Assembly: GCA_018302985.1 (NCBI GenBank) | Contig: JAGVZA010000002.1 | Span: 1-32,227 of the forward strand | DNA length: 32,227 nucleotides | From: Candidatus Woesearchaeota archaeon | Lineage (GTDB): Archaea; Nanobdellota; Nanobdellia; SCGC-AAA011-G17; UBA489 | Reading direction: 5' to 3' | In this document: in pieces, positions 22,758 to 30,636 of the stretch | Layout: the number at the start of each line of letters is the position of its first letter | Position numbering within the stretch: position 1 is the stretch's first letter | Program-made: the position numbers and the translations under genes | The notes under the pieces: generated by a model | The model's input: only the letters and a program-made list of their open reading frames with translations | The model's database searches: none | What the model was told of the DNA's origin: nothing

Positions 22758-24068
22758 ATGCCTAAAAAAGATGAGTTTACACCAGGTGATAGCGTTCTTC
22801 TCACTACAAAGGAAAAACAATATGTTGGTGTTCTTATGCCTTCACCGAATGCAGAAAATGTAGTGCTCAAATTAAAGACTGGATATAACATGGTTCTCAA
22901 GAAAAAGTCTATAACTGCAGTCAAAAAAGAAAAAGCTACTGTTATTGTTCAGGAAAAAACTAAGTTGCCTAGTGTTCAACATAAAAAAGAGCTCAAGACT
23001 ATTGCTATTCTCCATACTGGTGGTACTATTGCATCAGAAATAGATTATGCAACTGGCGGAGTCGTTGGTCGATTCACACCAGAAGAAATCATTGCCAAGT
23101 ATCCACAACTCACAGAAACAGCCAATGTTCGTTCTCGTTTACTTCGTAACATGTCTTCAGAAGATATGAGATTTCCCCATTATAATATCTTAGCAAAAGA
23201 AATTCAGAAAGAGATCAAAGAAGGGGTTGACGGTATAATTATTACCCACGGTACTGATACTATTGCCTATACTTCTGCAGCTTTAGCCTTCGCTTTGGAA
23301 CATCTTCCTATTCCAGTTATTTTAGTAGGAAGTCAGCGTTCTTCTGATCGTGGTAGTTCGGATGCAGCATTAAATCTCTTGTCAGCATTTCGCTTCATTA
23401 GTCAATCAGATTTTGGAGAAGTAGGGTTATGTATGCATGAAACCAGTAGTGATGAGAGTTGTGTCTTATTACCGGCAACAAAAACAAGAAAATTCCACAC
23501 CAGTAGACGAGATGCTTTTAAAACAGTCAATGCTAGACCTTTCGCTCGTATTACTAAAGAAGGAAAAATCACCTGGATTAATCAACAGTATCATAAAGTA
23601 GACAAAGCAAGAAAGCTCGTTGTTAAACCCTTCAAAGAAGATCTCAAAGTAGGATTACTCAAAACACATACACATATGTATGCAAAACAGTTTGAAGTCT
23701 ATTCTACCTTCCAGGGTTTAGTTCTGGAAGGAACTGGTATGGGTCATTTACCTATTAACACCCTAGATAAAGAAACCAAAGAGCATGAGAAGATCTTCAA
23801 AGTCATTCAACAATTGGCTAAAAAAATACCAGTAGTCATTACATCACAAACCTTATTCGGTCGTATTAATCTGAATGTCTATTCTCCAGGTCGTGTGCTC
23901 AAAGAGGCAGGAGTCTTGGGAGATTATCTCGATATCTTGCCAGAAACAGCTTTCATCAAGCTAGCTTGGTTGCTCAGTAATTATCCTAAAACTCAGGTAG
24001 CAGCTCTCATGCATGAAAATCTGCGTGGAGAAATAACTAAGCGATCTTTACATGAAGATTTCTTGTAA
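22758..24068 (+). CDS. gatD: Glutamyl-tRNA(Gln) amidotransferase subunit D
   Basis: A 436-aa asparaginase-like subunit of the archaeal GatDE complex, which turns Glu-tRNA(Gln) into Gln-tRNA(Gln). The N-terminal barrel (FTPGDSVLL, GVLMPSPNAENVVLKLKTGY) marks it as GatD rather than a plain asparaginase. The amidase region has HTGGTIAS (nucleophile-type Thr near 87-90) and ITHGTDT (163-168). The ATG at 22758 is preferred over a GTG at 22743, since GatD begins close to the FTPGD segment. The partner gatE is not in the window. GatDE is archaea-specific and supports the assignment. Confidence 0.94.
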   Translation: MPKKDEFTPGDSVLLTTKEKQYVGVLMPSPNAENVVLKLKTGYNMVLKKKSITAVKKEKATVIVQEKTKLPSVQHKKELKTIAILHTGGTIASEIDYATGGVVGRFTPEEIIAKYPQLTETANVRSRLLRNMSSEDMRFPHYNILAKEIQKEIKEGVDGIIITHGTDTIAYTSAALAFALEHLPIPVILVGSQRSSDRGSSDAALNLLSAFRFISQSDFGEVGLCMHETSSDESCVLLPATKTRKFHTSRRDAFKTVNARPFARITKEGKITWINQQYHKVDKARKLVVKPFKEDLKVGLLKTHTHMYAKQFEVYSTFQGLVLEGTGMGHLPINTLDKETKEHEKIFKVIQQLAKKIPVVITSQTLFGRINLNVYSPGRVLKEAGVLGDYLDILPETAFIKLAWLLSNYPKTQVAALMHENLRGEITKRSLHEDFL

Positions 24069-24125
24069 TAGTTGAAAGAGATCAGAGAAGCAACCTTTTT
24101 ATAAAAGAGAAGAGTAAGAAAATCC

Positions 24126-24920
24126 ATGAAAAAAAAGAGTCTCTGGTATCGTTCTCGCGGATTAGAAAAGATGGAGAAAAGATTTGGAAAGCAAGTCATA
24201 GAAAAAGATATAGCCTTAAAATTAAAAACTGAAAAAACAGTAAGAGTTCTAGAAATAGGATTTGGAGAAGGCAAATGTTTATTGGAGTTAAGAGCTAAAT
24301 TTCCTAATAATAATGTTGAGTTATATGGTGTAAATAATAAAAAAACAGGAAATATGTATAAGCAAAGTGATTTTCTCAAAAATGCTAAACTCTTTGGAAT
24401 GGTAATACCAAATGCTAATCTGCCAAAGCCATATTTTTTCGATGCGGGAGAAGGTTTGAGGTTTAGATCTAATTTTTTTGATATAATCATAAGCCAAGTT
24501 GCATTTCATTATATTGGCAATAAGGCAAAAGTTCTTGAAGAGGTATGGAGAGTTTTAAAAGTAGGAGGAAAGGCCTACCTTCATATAGATTCAAGCTACG
24601 ACACAGGTTCTCCAGATTTTTTAAAACTAAATGAAGAAACACCTAGATTTGTAATCTATAGAAAAGAAAAGATCGTTAAATTAAGTCAATATCTAAGGAA
24701 ATTTAGGAAAAAAGGATTTAAAATCTCCGGCACTATTTTTAATAAAAAGAAAGATAAACACACTTTAATCATGGAGAAGAATAAGCACACTCTCTTAAAG
24801 CTTAACCTGAAATATGATGGAAACTCCACTCTCTATTTGACTAAACTTAAAGATAGCGACAAATACAAGAATGATAGTTCAATTTGGTGGGGTACACGAA
24901 GTATTTTTAAGACCAAATGA
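24126..24920 (+). CDS. SAM-dependent methyltransferase
   Basis: A 264-aa class I methyltransferase. Motif I is VLEIGFGEGK (41-50); YGVNNKK ends strand 2; FFDIIISQVAFHYI and VLEEVWRVLKVGGKAYLHID are the later motifs of the Methyltransf_11 group. The C-terminal 80 residues are very Lys-rich and of no known fold. The substrate is unknown. A TTTTTATAAAAG TATA element lies about 30 nt before the ATG. The next gene starts 14 nt after the stop, so the two are probably one transcript. Confidence 0.85.
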   Translation: MKKKSLWYRSRGLEKMEKRFGKQVIEKDIALKLKTEKTVRVLEIGFGEGKCLLELRAKFPNNNVELYGVNNKKTGNMYKQSDFLKNAKLFGMVIPNANLPKPYFFDAGEGLRFRSNFFDIIISQVAFHYIGNKAKVLEEVWRVLKVGGKAYLHIDSSYDTGSPDFLKLNEETPRFVIYRKEKIVKLSQYLRKFRKKGFKISGTIFNKKKDKHTLIMEKNKHTLLKLNLKYDGNSTLYLTKLKDSDKYKNDSSIWWGTRSIFKTK

Positions 24921-24933
24921 ACTAAGGAAAACC

Positions 24934-25578
24934 ATGAAAAAAGAAGTATATTACGTTAAATCGCTTGAAGAGGACTTCGCAACAAAAACTCTACAAGGAA
25001 AAAAGAAAGTAACCTATCAGACAGTAAATGATATTGTAAAGACAAAAACTATTAAACTTAATACTAAAAGTTTTGGCAGAAAGAGAAGATTATCATGTAC
25101 CATTTTAAGTGAGAATTATACTAAGACTTATAGGCCGCATGGCATAATTTTTCAAACGCAACAAAAACCAGATTATGTCTTTCCTTTTGATATAGTTTTA
25201 TTGAGCAACACAGAGAACATTATTGTGCATTATTATCGTATAAAAGATAAGCTTCATATTTATTATAATCATGACTTAATCAAAGGATTCGAGAAGTTTG
25301 TTTTTAAAAATATTAAGAGCATGATCGAAAAATATCCTTCTCCGATGTTTGTATGGAAAGAAGTCAACAAATTTAGAAAAGCTCATGGATTTAAAAAGCT
25401 CAAAAAGCAAAAGTATAGATTAGTAGAATACAATGAGGCTGTCTTTCACAAACCGATTAGAATAAGACCTATCGCTTTGTATGGGTATAGAAAAGAAACA
25501 CGAGAGCATGCTAAAAAATTAGGTCTACCTTATTTCAAATCTGCCAAAGAGTTTTATAAAAGAGTAACAGATAAATAA
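24934..25578 (+). CDS. Unknown 214-aa basic protein
   Basis: No family is recognised. The protein is rich in Lys, Tyr and Phe and has no membrane segment. A Val/Ile-rich core (YVFPFDIVLLSNTENIIVHY YR split by a turn) is followed by charged helices (FKNIKSMIEKYPSPMFVWKE) and a C-terminus with a helix-turn look (REHAKKLGLPYFKSAKEFYK). The start ATG at 24934 is chosen because it follows CTAAGGAAAACC and leaves 13 nt after the methyltransferase stop; a longer frame from 24871 would overlap that gene. Its coupling to the methyltransferase suggests a joint function. Confidence 0.75.
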   Translation: MKKEVYYVKSLEEDFATKTLQGKKKVTYQTVNDIVKTKTIKLNTKSFGRKRRLSCTILSENYTKTYRPHGIIFQTQQKPDYVFPFDIVLLSNTENIIVHYYRIKDKLHIYYNHDLIKGFEKFVFKNIKSMIEKYPSPMFVWKEVNKFRKAHGFKKLKKQKYRLVEYNEAVFHKPIRIRPIALYGYRKETREHAKKLGLPYFKSAKEFYKRVTDK

Positions 25579-25640
25579 AGAAATAAAAAATCCAATAAAC
25601 GAAAAGCTTATATATCAATAATGGATAATATTATTCGAAA

Positions 25641-26213
25641 ATGGATAATAGACTTAAGATCATCAACTACTTAGGAAAAAATACTGGAAAGAATTTTAGT
25701 ATGCATGAACTCAGTAAGATTGTTAATATTCCTTATGCAAGTTTTTATAGAACAATACAGCAAATGAGAGATATCCTTTCTACGGAGTCAATAGGAAAAT
25801 CAAAAATAGTACACCTAAAGACAGATAATCCTGTTCTTAAAGCTCATTTAACCATAGCTTCAGATGAAGAGAAAAGTGAATATCTTCAGAAAAAACCCAT
25901 CATTAAAAAGATTGTTAGTGAACTCAATACCAAAGATATCATTTTGCTGTTTGGGAGTTATGCCAAAGGTAAGGAAACAGAGAAGAGTGATATAGACCTG
26001 TTAGCGATTAACAAAGATGGAAAGCAATCAGTATATTTTGCGAAATACGAGTTATTATTCAAGAAAAAGATTCATCCCTTATTCGTAACAAGAAAGGAAT
26101 TTGTTAGTATGCTTCAAGATAAAGAGGAAAATGTTGGAAAGCAGGCGCTAAAAAATCATATTATCTTGAATAATCCTGAGAAATTTTGGGAGTTGGTATT
26201 GCATGGAATTTGA
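25641..26213 (+). CDS. HTH-domain nucleotidyltransferase (MNT-like)
   Basis: A 190-aa two-domain protein. Residues 1-60 form a winged-helix-like module (MDNRLKIINYLGKNTGKNFS, HELSKIVNIPYASFYRTIQQ). Residues about 85-160 are a minimal nucleotidyltransferase with GSYAKGKETEKSDIDLL (G105, S106, D117, D119). Such MNT domains act in antitoxins that modify HEPN toxins or in substrate nucleotidylation. No HEPN gene lies next to it; instead a pilin-like gene begins 3 nt after its stop. The TATA-like TTATATATC before the start is near 25606-25613. Confidence 0.83.
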   Translation: MDNRLKIINYLGKNTGKNFSMHELSKIVNIPYASFYRTIQQMRDILSTESIGKSKIVHLKTDNPVLKAHLTIASDEEKSEYLQKKPIIKKIVSELNTKDIILLFGSYAKGKETEKSDIDLLAINKDGKQSVYFAKYELLFKKKIHPLFVTRKEFVSMLQDKEENVGKQALKNHIILNNPEKFWELVLHGI

Positions 26214-26216
26214 AAA

Positions 26217-26852
26217 ATGAAAAAACAAGGAAAAAGAGGTCAAATTTATTTACTCGCAGCATTAATTCTAGGATTAATTATATTCTTAGTAGTCGCCGAA
26301 ACCAATCTAGTCAAAGAAACAGTCATAGAAGATGATTTCGAATCTTTAGCGAAAAATTATGAAGTCGAAAGTGCAAAATTCATGAATAAGTTGCTGGAAA
26401 CAGGTAGCTCCAGTATTCCTCAGGAATTCTTGAAATTTACTATTGTCTTTTCCTCTTACGCTAAAACAAAAAATCCAGAATTTGGTACTATTTATGCTTT
26501 CATTTACGGCCCCCATTTGTATATAGGTAACTATTTAGATCAAGAAGTTCGCATCCCAAGTGCCCCTCCACAAAATCGAAACTTGCCAGGTTGTTATCAG
26601 GACTTGAATACAGAAATAGTCATTAGTGGTTTTAGGATGCCTACTCCAGTAGAAATGAATGCTTTGGATGATTGCATGCTAGATCTTGCTGTCCCAGGCA
26701 ATAATCGTCTCACTTTTTTCATAGAAGACATAGAATATGAGGTAGACTTAGAACCTTCCCGTCCTGAGATTATTATTGTCAGTCGTGAGGAAGTAGCTAA
26801 TCAAAGAAAAGTTTTTGTCAAAGGCAATTTTAATAAAGGAAGAAATGTTTAA
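26217..26852 (+). CDS. Pilin-like secreted protein with class III signal
   Basis: A 211-aa protein starting MKKQGKRGQIYLLAALILGL. A basic KRGQ cleavage-type site precedes a hydrophobic helix (about 9-27), as in archaeal type IV pilins and related DPANN proteins. The rest (residues 28-211) is a soluble domain rich in beta-type segments with two Cys (PGCYQDL and DDCMLDL). Function is unknown but an extracellular or pseudoperiplasmic role is likely. The gene starts 3 nt after the nucleotidyltransferase stop and overlaps the converging wHTH gene by 4 bp. Confidence 0.72.
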   Translation: MKKQGKRGQIYLLAALILGLIIFLVVAETNLVKETVIEDDFESLAKNYEVESAKFMNKLLETGSSSIPQEFLKFTIVFSSYAKTKNPEFGTIYAFIYGPHLYIGNYLDQEVRIPSAPPQNRNLPGCYQDLNTEIVISGFRMPTPVEMNALDDCMLDLAVPGNNRLTFFIEDIEYEVDLEPSRPEIIIVSREEVANQRKVFVKGNFNKGRNV

Positions 26853-27184
26853 ACAATTTGCTTAAGAGCTTCTTTCGTAGATTTTTCTCGAGAGGTTAAT
26901 TGTTCAAGAATTAAATGATCATAAAGTTTCATCAGTTGTTGTGCGACAAAACTTTCTTGATTAATCTTGTAGAGGGTTGCTCTTCCAATTTTACGGGTTT
27001 TGATAATAACTCCTTTCTTAGCTAAGAGTGGAATTAAAGTGTTTAACGTGCCCCAACTTACCTGAGCATTCAAGAGATCAGTAAGCATATAGTCAAATTC
27101 GCGTCCCTCTATGAAATATTGTAAGACCCTCATACGAGGAGTGTCTCCAACATAGTCTAGAAAGATAGATGTTTCTTTAGTCAT
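26849..27184 (-). CDS. Winged-helix transcriptional regulator
   Basis: A 111-aa DNA-binding protein. TPRMRVLQYFIEGREFDYML then LTDLLNAQVSWGTLNTLIPL form the helix-turn-helix; KKGVIIKTRKIGRATLYKIN is the wing; the C-terminal helices (QQLMKLYDHLILEQLT) probably dimerise. It resembles small archaeal ArsR-like wHTH proteins. TATA box TTTAAATA (reverse strand 27213-27206) is about 29 nt before the ATG, so it is leaderless, and an 18-bp palindrome (27224-27241) lies just upstream. It points away from the pilin-like genes at 27612. Confidence 0.83.
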   Translation of the reverse strand: MTKETSIFLDYVGDTPRMRVLQYFIEGREFDYMLTDLLNAQVSWGTLNTLIPLLAKKGVIIKTRKIGRATLYKINQESFVAQQLMKLYDHLILEQLTSREKSTKEALKQIV

Positions 27185-27223
27185 AAGAATACAATGATCC
27201 CTACATATTTAAACCTTTCGTTA

Positions 27224-27241
27224 TTATACATTGATGTACAA
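27224..27241. promoter_or_regulatory. 18-bp palindrome upstream of the wHTH gene
   Basis: TTATACATTGATGTACAA has arms TTATACAT and ATGTACAA that pair at 7 of 8 positions around TG. It lies 10 bp upstream of the TATA box of the wHTH gene and 45 bp before the divergent gene at 27287, an ideal place for autoregulation and control of the divergent operon. Confidence 0.5.
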
Positions 27242-27286
27242 TGAAGTTGAGAAATGATTATTAAGGAGTATTAAAATATAAAAAAT

Positions 27287-27574
27287 ATGGAAGAGGGAGA
27301 CATCATAAAAAAACACATTTTACAGAAGTTAGTGCGTGCTAATATCTGGGGCGGCAAACACACACCCATCGATTTTGTTAAAAACGGAATACCTTCACAT
27401 TATCAGAATACTCACAAAGGAAGAAAGACTGTTGAAAAAGTAGTGAAAGAGCTTGCGAATGATGAATGGATAGTTGTTATGACTAAGAAAACAGGAAAAG
27501 GATCTGATGATCATATTTCACTGAATCCAAGAAAAGTAAGTGAAATAAAACAATATCTCATGGAAAATAAGTAA
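27287..27574 (+). CDS. Small conserved-looking 95-aa protein
   Basis: A 95-aa soluble protein with a helical start (EEGDIIKKHILQKLVRANIW), a central GGKHTPIDFVKNGIPSHYQN segment, and a wing-like end (DEWIVVMTKKTGKGSDDHIS, LNPRKVSEIKQYL). This layout looks like a small winged-helix or nucleic-acid-binding protein, but no family is named with confidence. TTAAGGAG lies about 20 nt before the ATG, and AAAATATAAAA directly before the start is too close to be its TATA box. It ends 37 nt before the first of three paralogous pilin-like genes. Confidence 0.72.
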   Translation: MEEGDIIKKHILQKLVRANIWGGKHTPIDFVKNGIPSHYQNTHKGRKTVEKVVKELANDEWIVVMTKKTGKGSDDHISLNPRKVSEIKQYLMENK

Positions 27575-27611
27575 GAAGTAGATTTAAAAAGGTAAAGGTG
27601 ATCTCTTAAAC

Positions 27612-28067
27612 ATGCAGAAAAAAGGTGATAGTCAGATTATTTCTTGGGTGTTATTAGTGGGCTTTGTTATTGGGTTAGCCGCTATAGTGACTATGTGGGT
27701 CAAAGATCGCGCGGAATCCTCAACTCAAGACCAAATTGATCAAGCGGAACAAGAATTACGCTGTGCTGAAACTACTCTGAATGTTGCTGTAGATTGTATA
27801 ACTCCTACTAATGATATAACTGTCACTAACACTGGAAAATTCACTCTGAAAAAAGTAAAGTTTCGTCAACTCGATGCCAGTAGTGGACAAACCAACATAG
27901 AAGATATTGCTTCAGTCTTGCCCAATGGCTTGCCTCCACAGCAAACGGAAACTTTAAATACAAACACCATCGATACGTTACTAGCATTTGAAGCAATACC
28001 AATCATTGCTCTCAACGAAAAAGAGGTTGTCTGTGTTACAAAAAAAGTTACCCATATATGTCCATAG
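27612..28067 (+). CDS. Pilin-like secreted protein (paralogue 1)
   Basis: A 151-aa protein beginning MQKKGDSQIISWVLLVGFVI, with the KKG-type class III signal and a hydrophobic helix (about 8-28). The ectodomain has paired Cys (LRCAET, VDCITP, VVCVTK, HICP) and a beta-sandwich-like pattern (ITVTNTGKFTLKKVKFRQLD). Three such genes follow one another (27612, 28033, 28497) and share the N-terminal helix and the IxVxNxGxxxLxxLKL-type strand, so they are tandem duplicates. Surface filament subunits or pseudopilins are likely. Confidence 0.75.
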   Translation: MQKKGDSQIISWVLLVGFVIGLAAIVTMWVKDRAESSTQDQIDQAEQELRCAETTLNVAVDCITPTNDITVTNTGKFTLKKVKFRQLDASSGQTNIEDIASVLPNGLPPQQTETLNTNTIDTLLAFEAIPIIALNEKEVVCVTKKVTHICP

Positions 28068-28482
28068 AGGAAAAAAAGGTATTTCTCCTTTAATTGCTAG
28101 TGTCTTAGTTATAGGCATGGTTGTCGTGACTGCTTCTATTGTCTTCTTCTGGGGCAAGGGCTTCACTGAAGAAATTATTGAAAAAGAAGGTGCTGTCTCC
28201 CAGCAAAGATTGAATTGTGCTACTGATGTCAAGATTAATGTCCTCAGCGAAAGTAGTGGATTATTAACGATAGAGAATGCTGGCAGTGGTCGTGTTGATG
28301 CGTTCAGTTTGGTAGTAGACGGAGTAGCAGAAGAACAAATTGTATCTATAGAGCCAGGCAATACTCAGCAAATAGCATCCAGTGTGCAACCAGGACAAAA
28401 AGTAGATATCATTCCAAAAATCAGAATTGGTGCCGGAGTCTTCCAGCCATGTTCCAGTCAAAAAGTAACCTACAAAGTATAA
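28033..28482 (+). CDS. Pilin-like secreted protein (paralogue 2)
   Basis: A 149-aa pilin-like protein with KKGISPLIASVLVIGMVVVT as class III signal and helix, then an ectodomain with two Cys (LNCATD, QPCSSQ) and GSGRVDAFSLVVDGVAEEQI. The start is uncertain: the frame opens at an ATG at 27988, deep inside the previous gene, but GTG 28033 follows AGAGG at 6 nt and leaves the expected short N-terminus; TTG 28027 is also possible. With GTG, the gene overlaps paralogue 1 by 35 nt, which suggests translational coupling. Confidence 0.72.
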   Translation: MLQKKLPIYVHRGKKGISPLIASVLVIGMVVVTASIVFFWGKGFTEEIIEKEGAVSQQRLNCATDVKINVLSESSGLLTIENAGSGRVDAFSLVVDGVAEEQIVSIEPGNTQQIASSVQPGQKVDIIPKIRIGAGVFQPCSSQKVTYKV

Positions 28483-28496
28483 GGAAGTGAAAACAT

Positions 28497-28961
28497 ATGA
28501 TCAAAAACAACAAAGGCATTACACCTTTAATTGCTACAGTATTATTAATTGGATTCACAGTAGCTTTGGCTGCAATCATTATGACTTGGGGTACTGAGTT
28601 CATTCGCGGCACAACTGATAATGTGGACAAGCAAAGAGATACTGCATTACTTTGTACTAGCCAATTAGAATTTCAACTCCAAGTGGATTGTACAGGTGGC
28701 AAAGTTTCTGTAGACAATCGTGGCGCTGTTGATATTACTGCTTTAAAATTACGATTACACAAACCTGATGGTACAGTAACTGTGGAAGACAAGCCAGGCG
28801 TTGCTGCTTTCGGTAAAACTCCTTTTGCTGTTGCTGATTTACATACTTTAAACAAAGTCGATGCTATTGCAACAGTCAAGGCTAAAGACAATACTGAAAT
28901 TGTATGCAGTAGTGCTGTCCGTGAAGCAACTGTTAATTGTCCTGCTCCACCTACTCCTTAA
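28497..28961 (+). CDS. Pilin-like secreted protein (paralogue 3)
   Basis: A 154-aa pilin-like protein. MIKNNKGITPLIATVLLIGF gives the class III signal and hydrophobic helix (about 9-29). The ectodomain has four Cys (LLCTS, VDCTG, IVCSS, VNCPAPP) and the strand VSVDNRGAVDITALKLRLHK shared with its neighbours; it ends in a Pro-rich CPAPPTP. AAGGAAGTG stands 8 nt before the ATG. It follows paralogue 2 by 14 nt and precedes the glycosyltransferase by 34 nt. Confidence 0.78.
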   Translation: MIKNNKGITPLIATVLLIGFTVALAAIIMTWGTEFIRGTTDNVDKQRDTALLCTSQLEFQLQVDCTGGKVSVDNRGAVDITALKLRLHKPDGTVTVEDKPGVAAFGKTPFAVADLHTLNKVDAIATVKAKDNTEIVCSSAVREATVNCPAPPTP

Positions 28962-28995
28962 GCTTGCAAAAGACAAAAGAGATTCTTAGAGACTC

Positions 28996-30042
28996 ATGGT
29001 GAACATTTTATATGGCGTTTCAGGAGAAGGATCTGGACATTCTTCTCGAAGCAAGGAAGTATTAAGTCACCTCGCCAAAAAGCACAACGTTCATGTCATT
29101 ACTTATGGAAAAGCCTACCCTTATCTCAAACAGTATTTTCCAACAACTGAAATTTATGGACTTCATCTCGATTTTAAGAATAATAAAGTGAGTTATGCTG
29201 GAACCTTCAAGAAAAATATACAAAACTTAATAACCTCATCGCAGAAATTCAAAGAATTGCGAACCTTGCTGGAGCGTTTCAAGCCTGATGTTATTATCAC
29301 TGACTTTGAGCCAACCTGTTATTATCTTTCTAAGCTCTATCATCTTCCTTTGATTTCTCTAGATAATCAGCATAGGATTACAAATCTTGCCTTGGACGTT
29401 CCAAAAAGATATAGAAAAGAATATCTCTTATGTAAGGTAGTTATTCTTCTTTTCATTCCAAAAGCTGATGCTTATTTTGTGACTTCTTTCTTTAAGGAAA
29501 AAATTACGAAAAAGCAGACTTTTTTATTTCCTTCTATTTTACGAAAAGAAGTAGTAGATCTTCAGCCAACACAAGGCAGTTCTATCCTTGTATACCAAAC
29601 TAGCACTTCCAATCAGCGGTTGCTTACTCTTCTACAGCAAATGCCAGAACAGTTCATAATCTATGGGTATGATCAAGATAAAAAGAAAGGAAATCTTACT
29701 TTTAAGAAATTCTCTACACAAGGCTTTTTAAAAGATTTGGCGGCTTGCAAAGCGGTTATAACCAATGGCGGATTTACACTGATGACTGAAGCATTGCACT
29801 TACGAAAACCAATACTCTCTGAACCTATTCAAGGGCAATTTGAGCAAATCGTAAATGCTTATTATGTGGAGAAATTAGGCTATGGACTTCATAGGGATGT
29901 TGTCGAGAAAAAAGATGTTCTTTTGTTTTTGCAGCACCTGCCTATCTATAGAAATCATTTGCGTGCCTATAAAAATAAAGATATGGGTGTTTTGTTTAAG
30001 ACGCTTGATAAAACTATTAAAAAATTGGGTAAGAAGATTTAA
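28996..30042 (+). CDS. GT-B-fold glycosyltransferase (MJ1255-like)
   Basis: A 348-aa protein. The N-terminal domain opens with NILYGVSGEGSGHSSRSKEV, the Gly-rich acceptor loop of MurG/GT28-like enzymes; KPDVIITDFEP is the second conserved strand. The C-terminal donor domain has KAVITNGGFTLMTEALHLRK then PILSEPIQGQFEQIVNAYYV, closely matching the sugar-nucleotide binding loop of the family. It transfers a sugar from a nucleotide donor. Placement among pilin-like genes suggests glycosylation of those proteins or a surface lipid; this is inference. It has no membrane helix. Confidence 0.85.
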   Translation: MVNILYGVSGEGSGHSSRSKEVLSHLAKKHNVHVITYGKAYPYLKQYFPTTEIYGLHLDFKNNKVSYAGTFKKNIQNLITSSQKFKELRTLLERFKPDVIITDFEPTCYYLSKLYHLPLISLDNQHRITNLALDVPKRYRKEYLLCKVVILLFIPKADAYFVTSFFKEKITKKQTFLFPSILRKEVVDLQPTQGSSILVYQTSTSNQRLLTLLQQMPEQFIIYGYDQDKKKGNLTFKKFSTQGFLKDLAACKAVITNGGFTLMTEALHLRKPILSEPIQGQFEQIVNAYYVEKLGYGLHRDVVEKKDVLLFLQHLPIYRNHLRAYKNKDMGVLFKTLDKTIKKLGKKI

Positions 30043-30067
30043 AAGAGAAGAGAATTATAACAACAAC

Positions 30068-30592
30068 ATGAAATCAAAAAAAGGCGATCTCTGGGTCTCA
30101 GCAGTTCTCTATTTAACTTTAGGAGTTATTGCTATTTCTCTTATTCTTGGTGCGGCTGTCCCATTTATCAATAAAATCAAAGACAGAAATACAGTCACAC
30201 AAACCAAAGAACTCCTGTTCACTTTAGATGAAACTATCAGACGTGTTGCTAATGAAGGTCCAGGATCACAACGAGAATTATCTCCGTTTACTATCGGTGC
30301 TGGTAAATTAAGTATTTATCAAGATGTAGAGCAAATCAATTGGACGTTAGAAACTGAAGCGCTTATCCAAGAGCCAAATATAGGCATTAAGGAAGGAGTC
30401 TTAACACTACTTTTAGAAGAAACAAAGACAGAAGGAAAATACAACTTTATTATGAGTACAACTTATACTAATATTGATCTCAATTTAACTTCACAGCTCA
30501 ATAATCCTTTTGCTGGAACTTTCTCAGTATTAGTGCGTCATTCTGGAAGATTTACTGCTAACAAACCAGAGATTGAAATCCATATCAACTAA
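30068..30592 (+). CDS. Pilin-like secreted protein with class III signal
   Basis: A 174-aa protein starting MKSKKGDLWVSAVLYLTLGV, with KKGD before a hydrophobic helix (about 9-32). After a charged helix (DRNTVTQTKELLFTLDETIR) the ectodomain (GSQRELSPFTIGAGKLSIYQ onward) is rich in Thr and beta strands and lacks Cys, so it is a different branch from the three paralogues upstream. The ATG at 30068 is chosen; a longer frame from 29882 lies inside the glycosyltransferase gene. It starts 25 nt after that gene and ends the cluster. Confidence 0.78.
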   Translation: MKSKKGDLWVSAVLYLTLGVIAISLILGAAVPFINKIKDRNTVTQTKELLFTLDETIRRVANEGPGSQRELSPFTIGAGKLSIYQDVEQINWTLETEALIQEPNIGIKEGVLTLLLEETKTEGKYNFIMSTTYTNIDLNLTSQLNNPFAGTFSVLVRHSGRFTANKPEIEIHIN

Positions 30593-30636
30593 AGAAAAGT
30601 TATAGAGAGAATAAAAATAAAGAGCTTATAACACAA

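Noticed and set aside
25621-25649. Repeated ATGGATAAT before the nucleotidyltransferase
   Set aside because: A 9-bp repeat in AT-rich DNA; the first copy is out of frame and only about 15 nt after the TATA element, so it is probably chance.
25641-26213. MntA-HepT toxin-antitoxin pair
   Set aside because: Neither neighbour has HEPN features (no RxxxxH-type helix); the adjacent genes are an unknown basic protein and a pilin-like protein.
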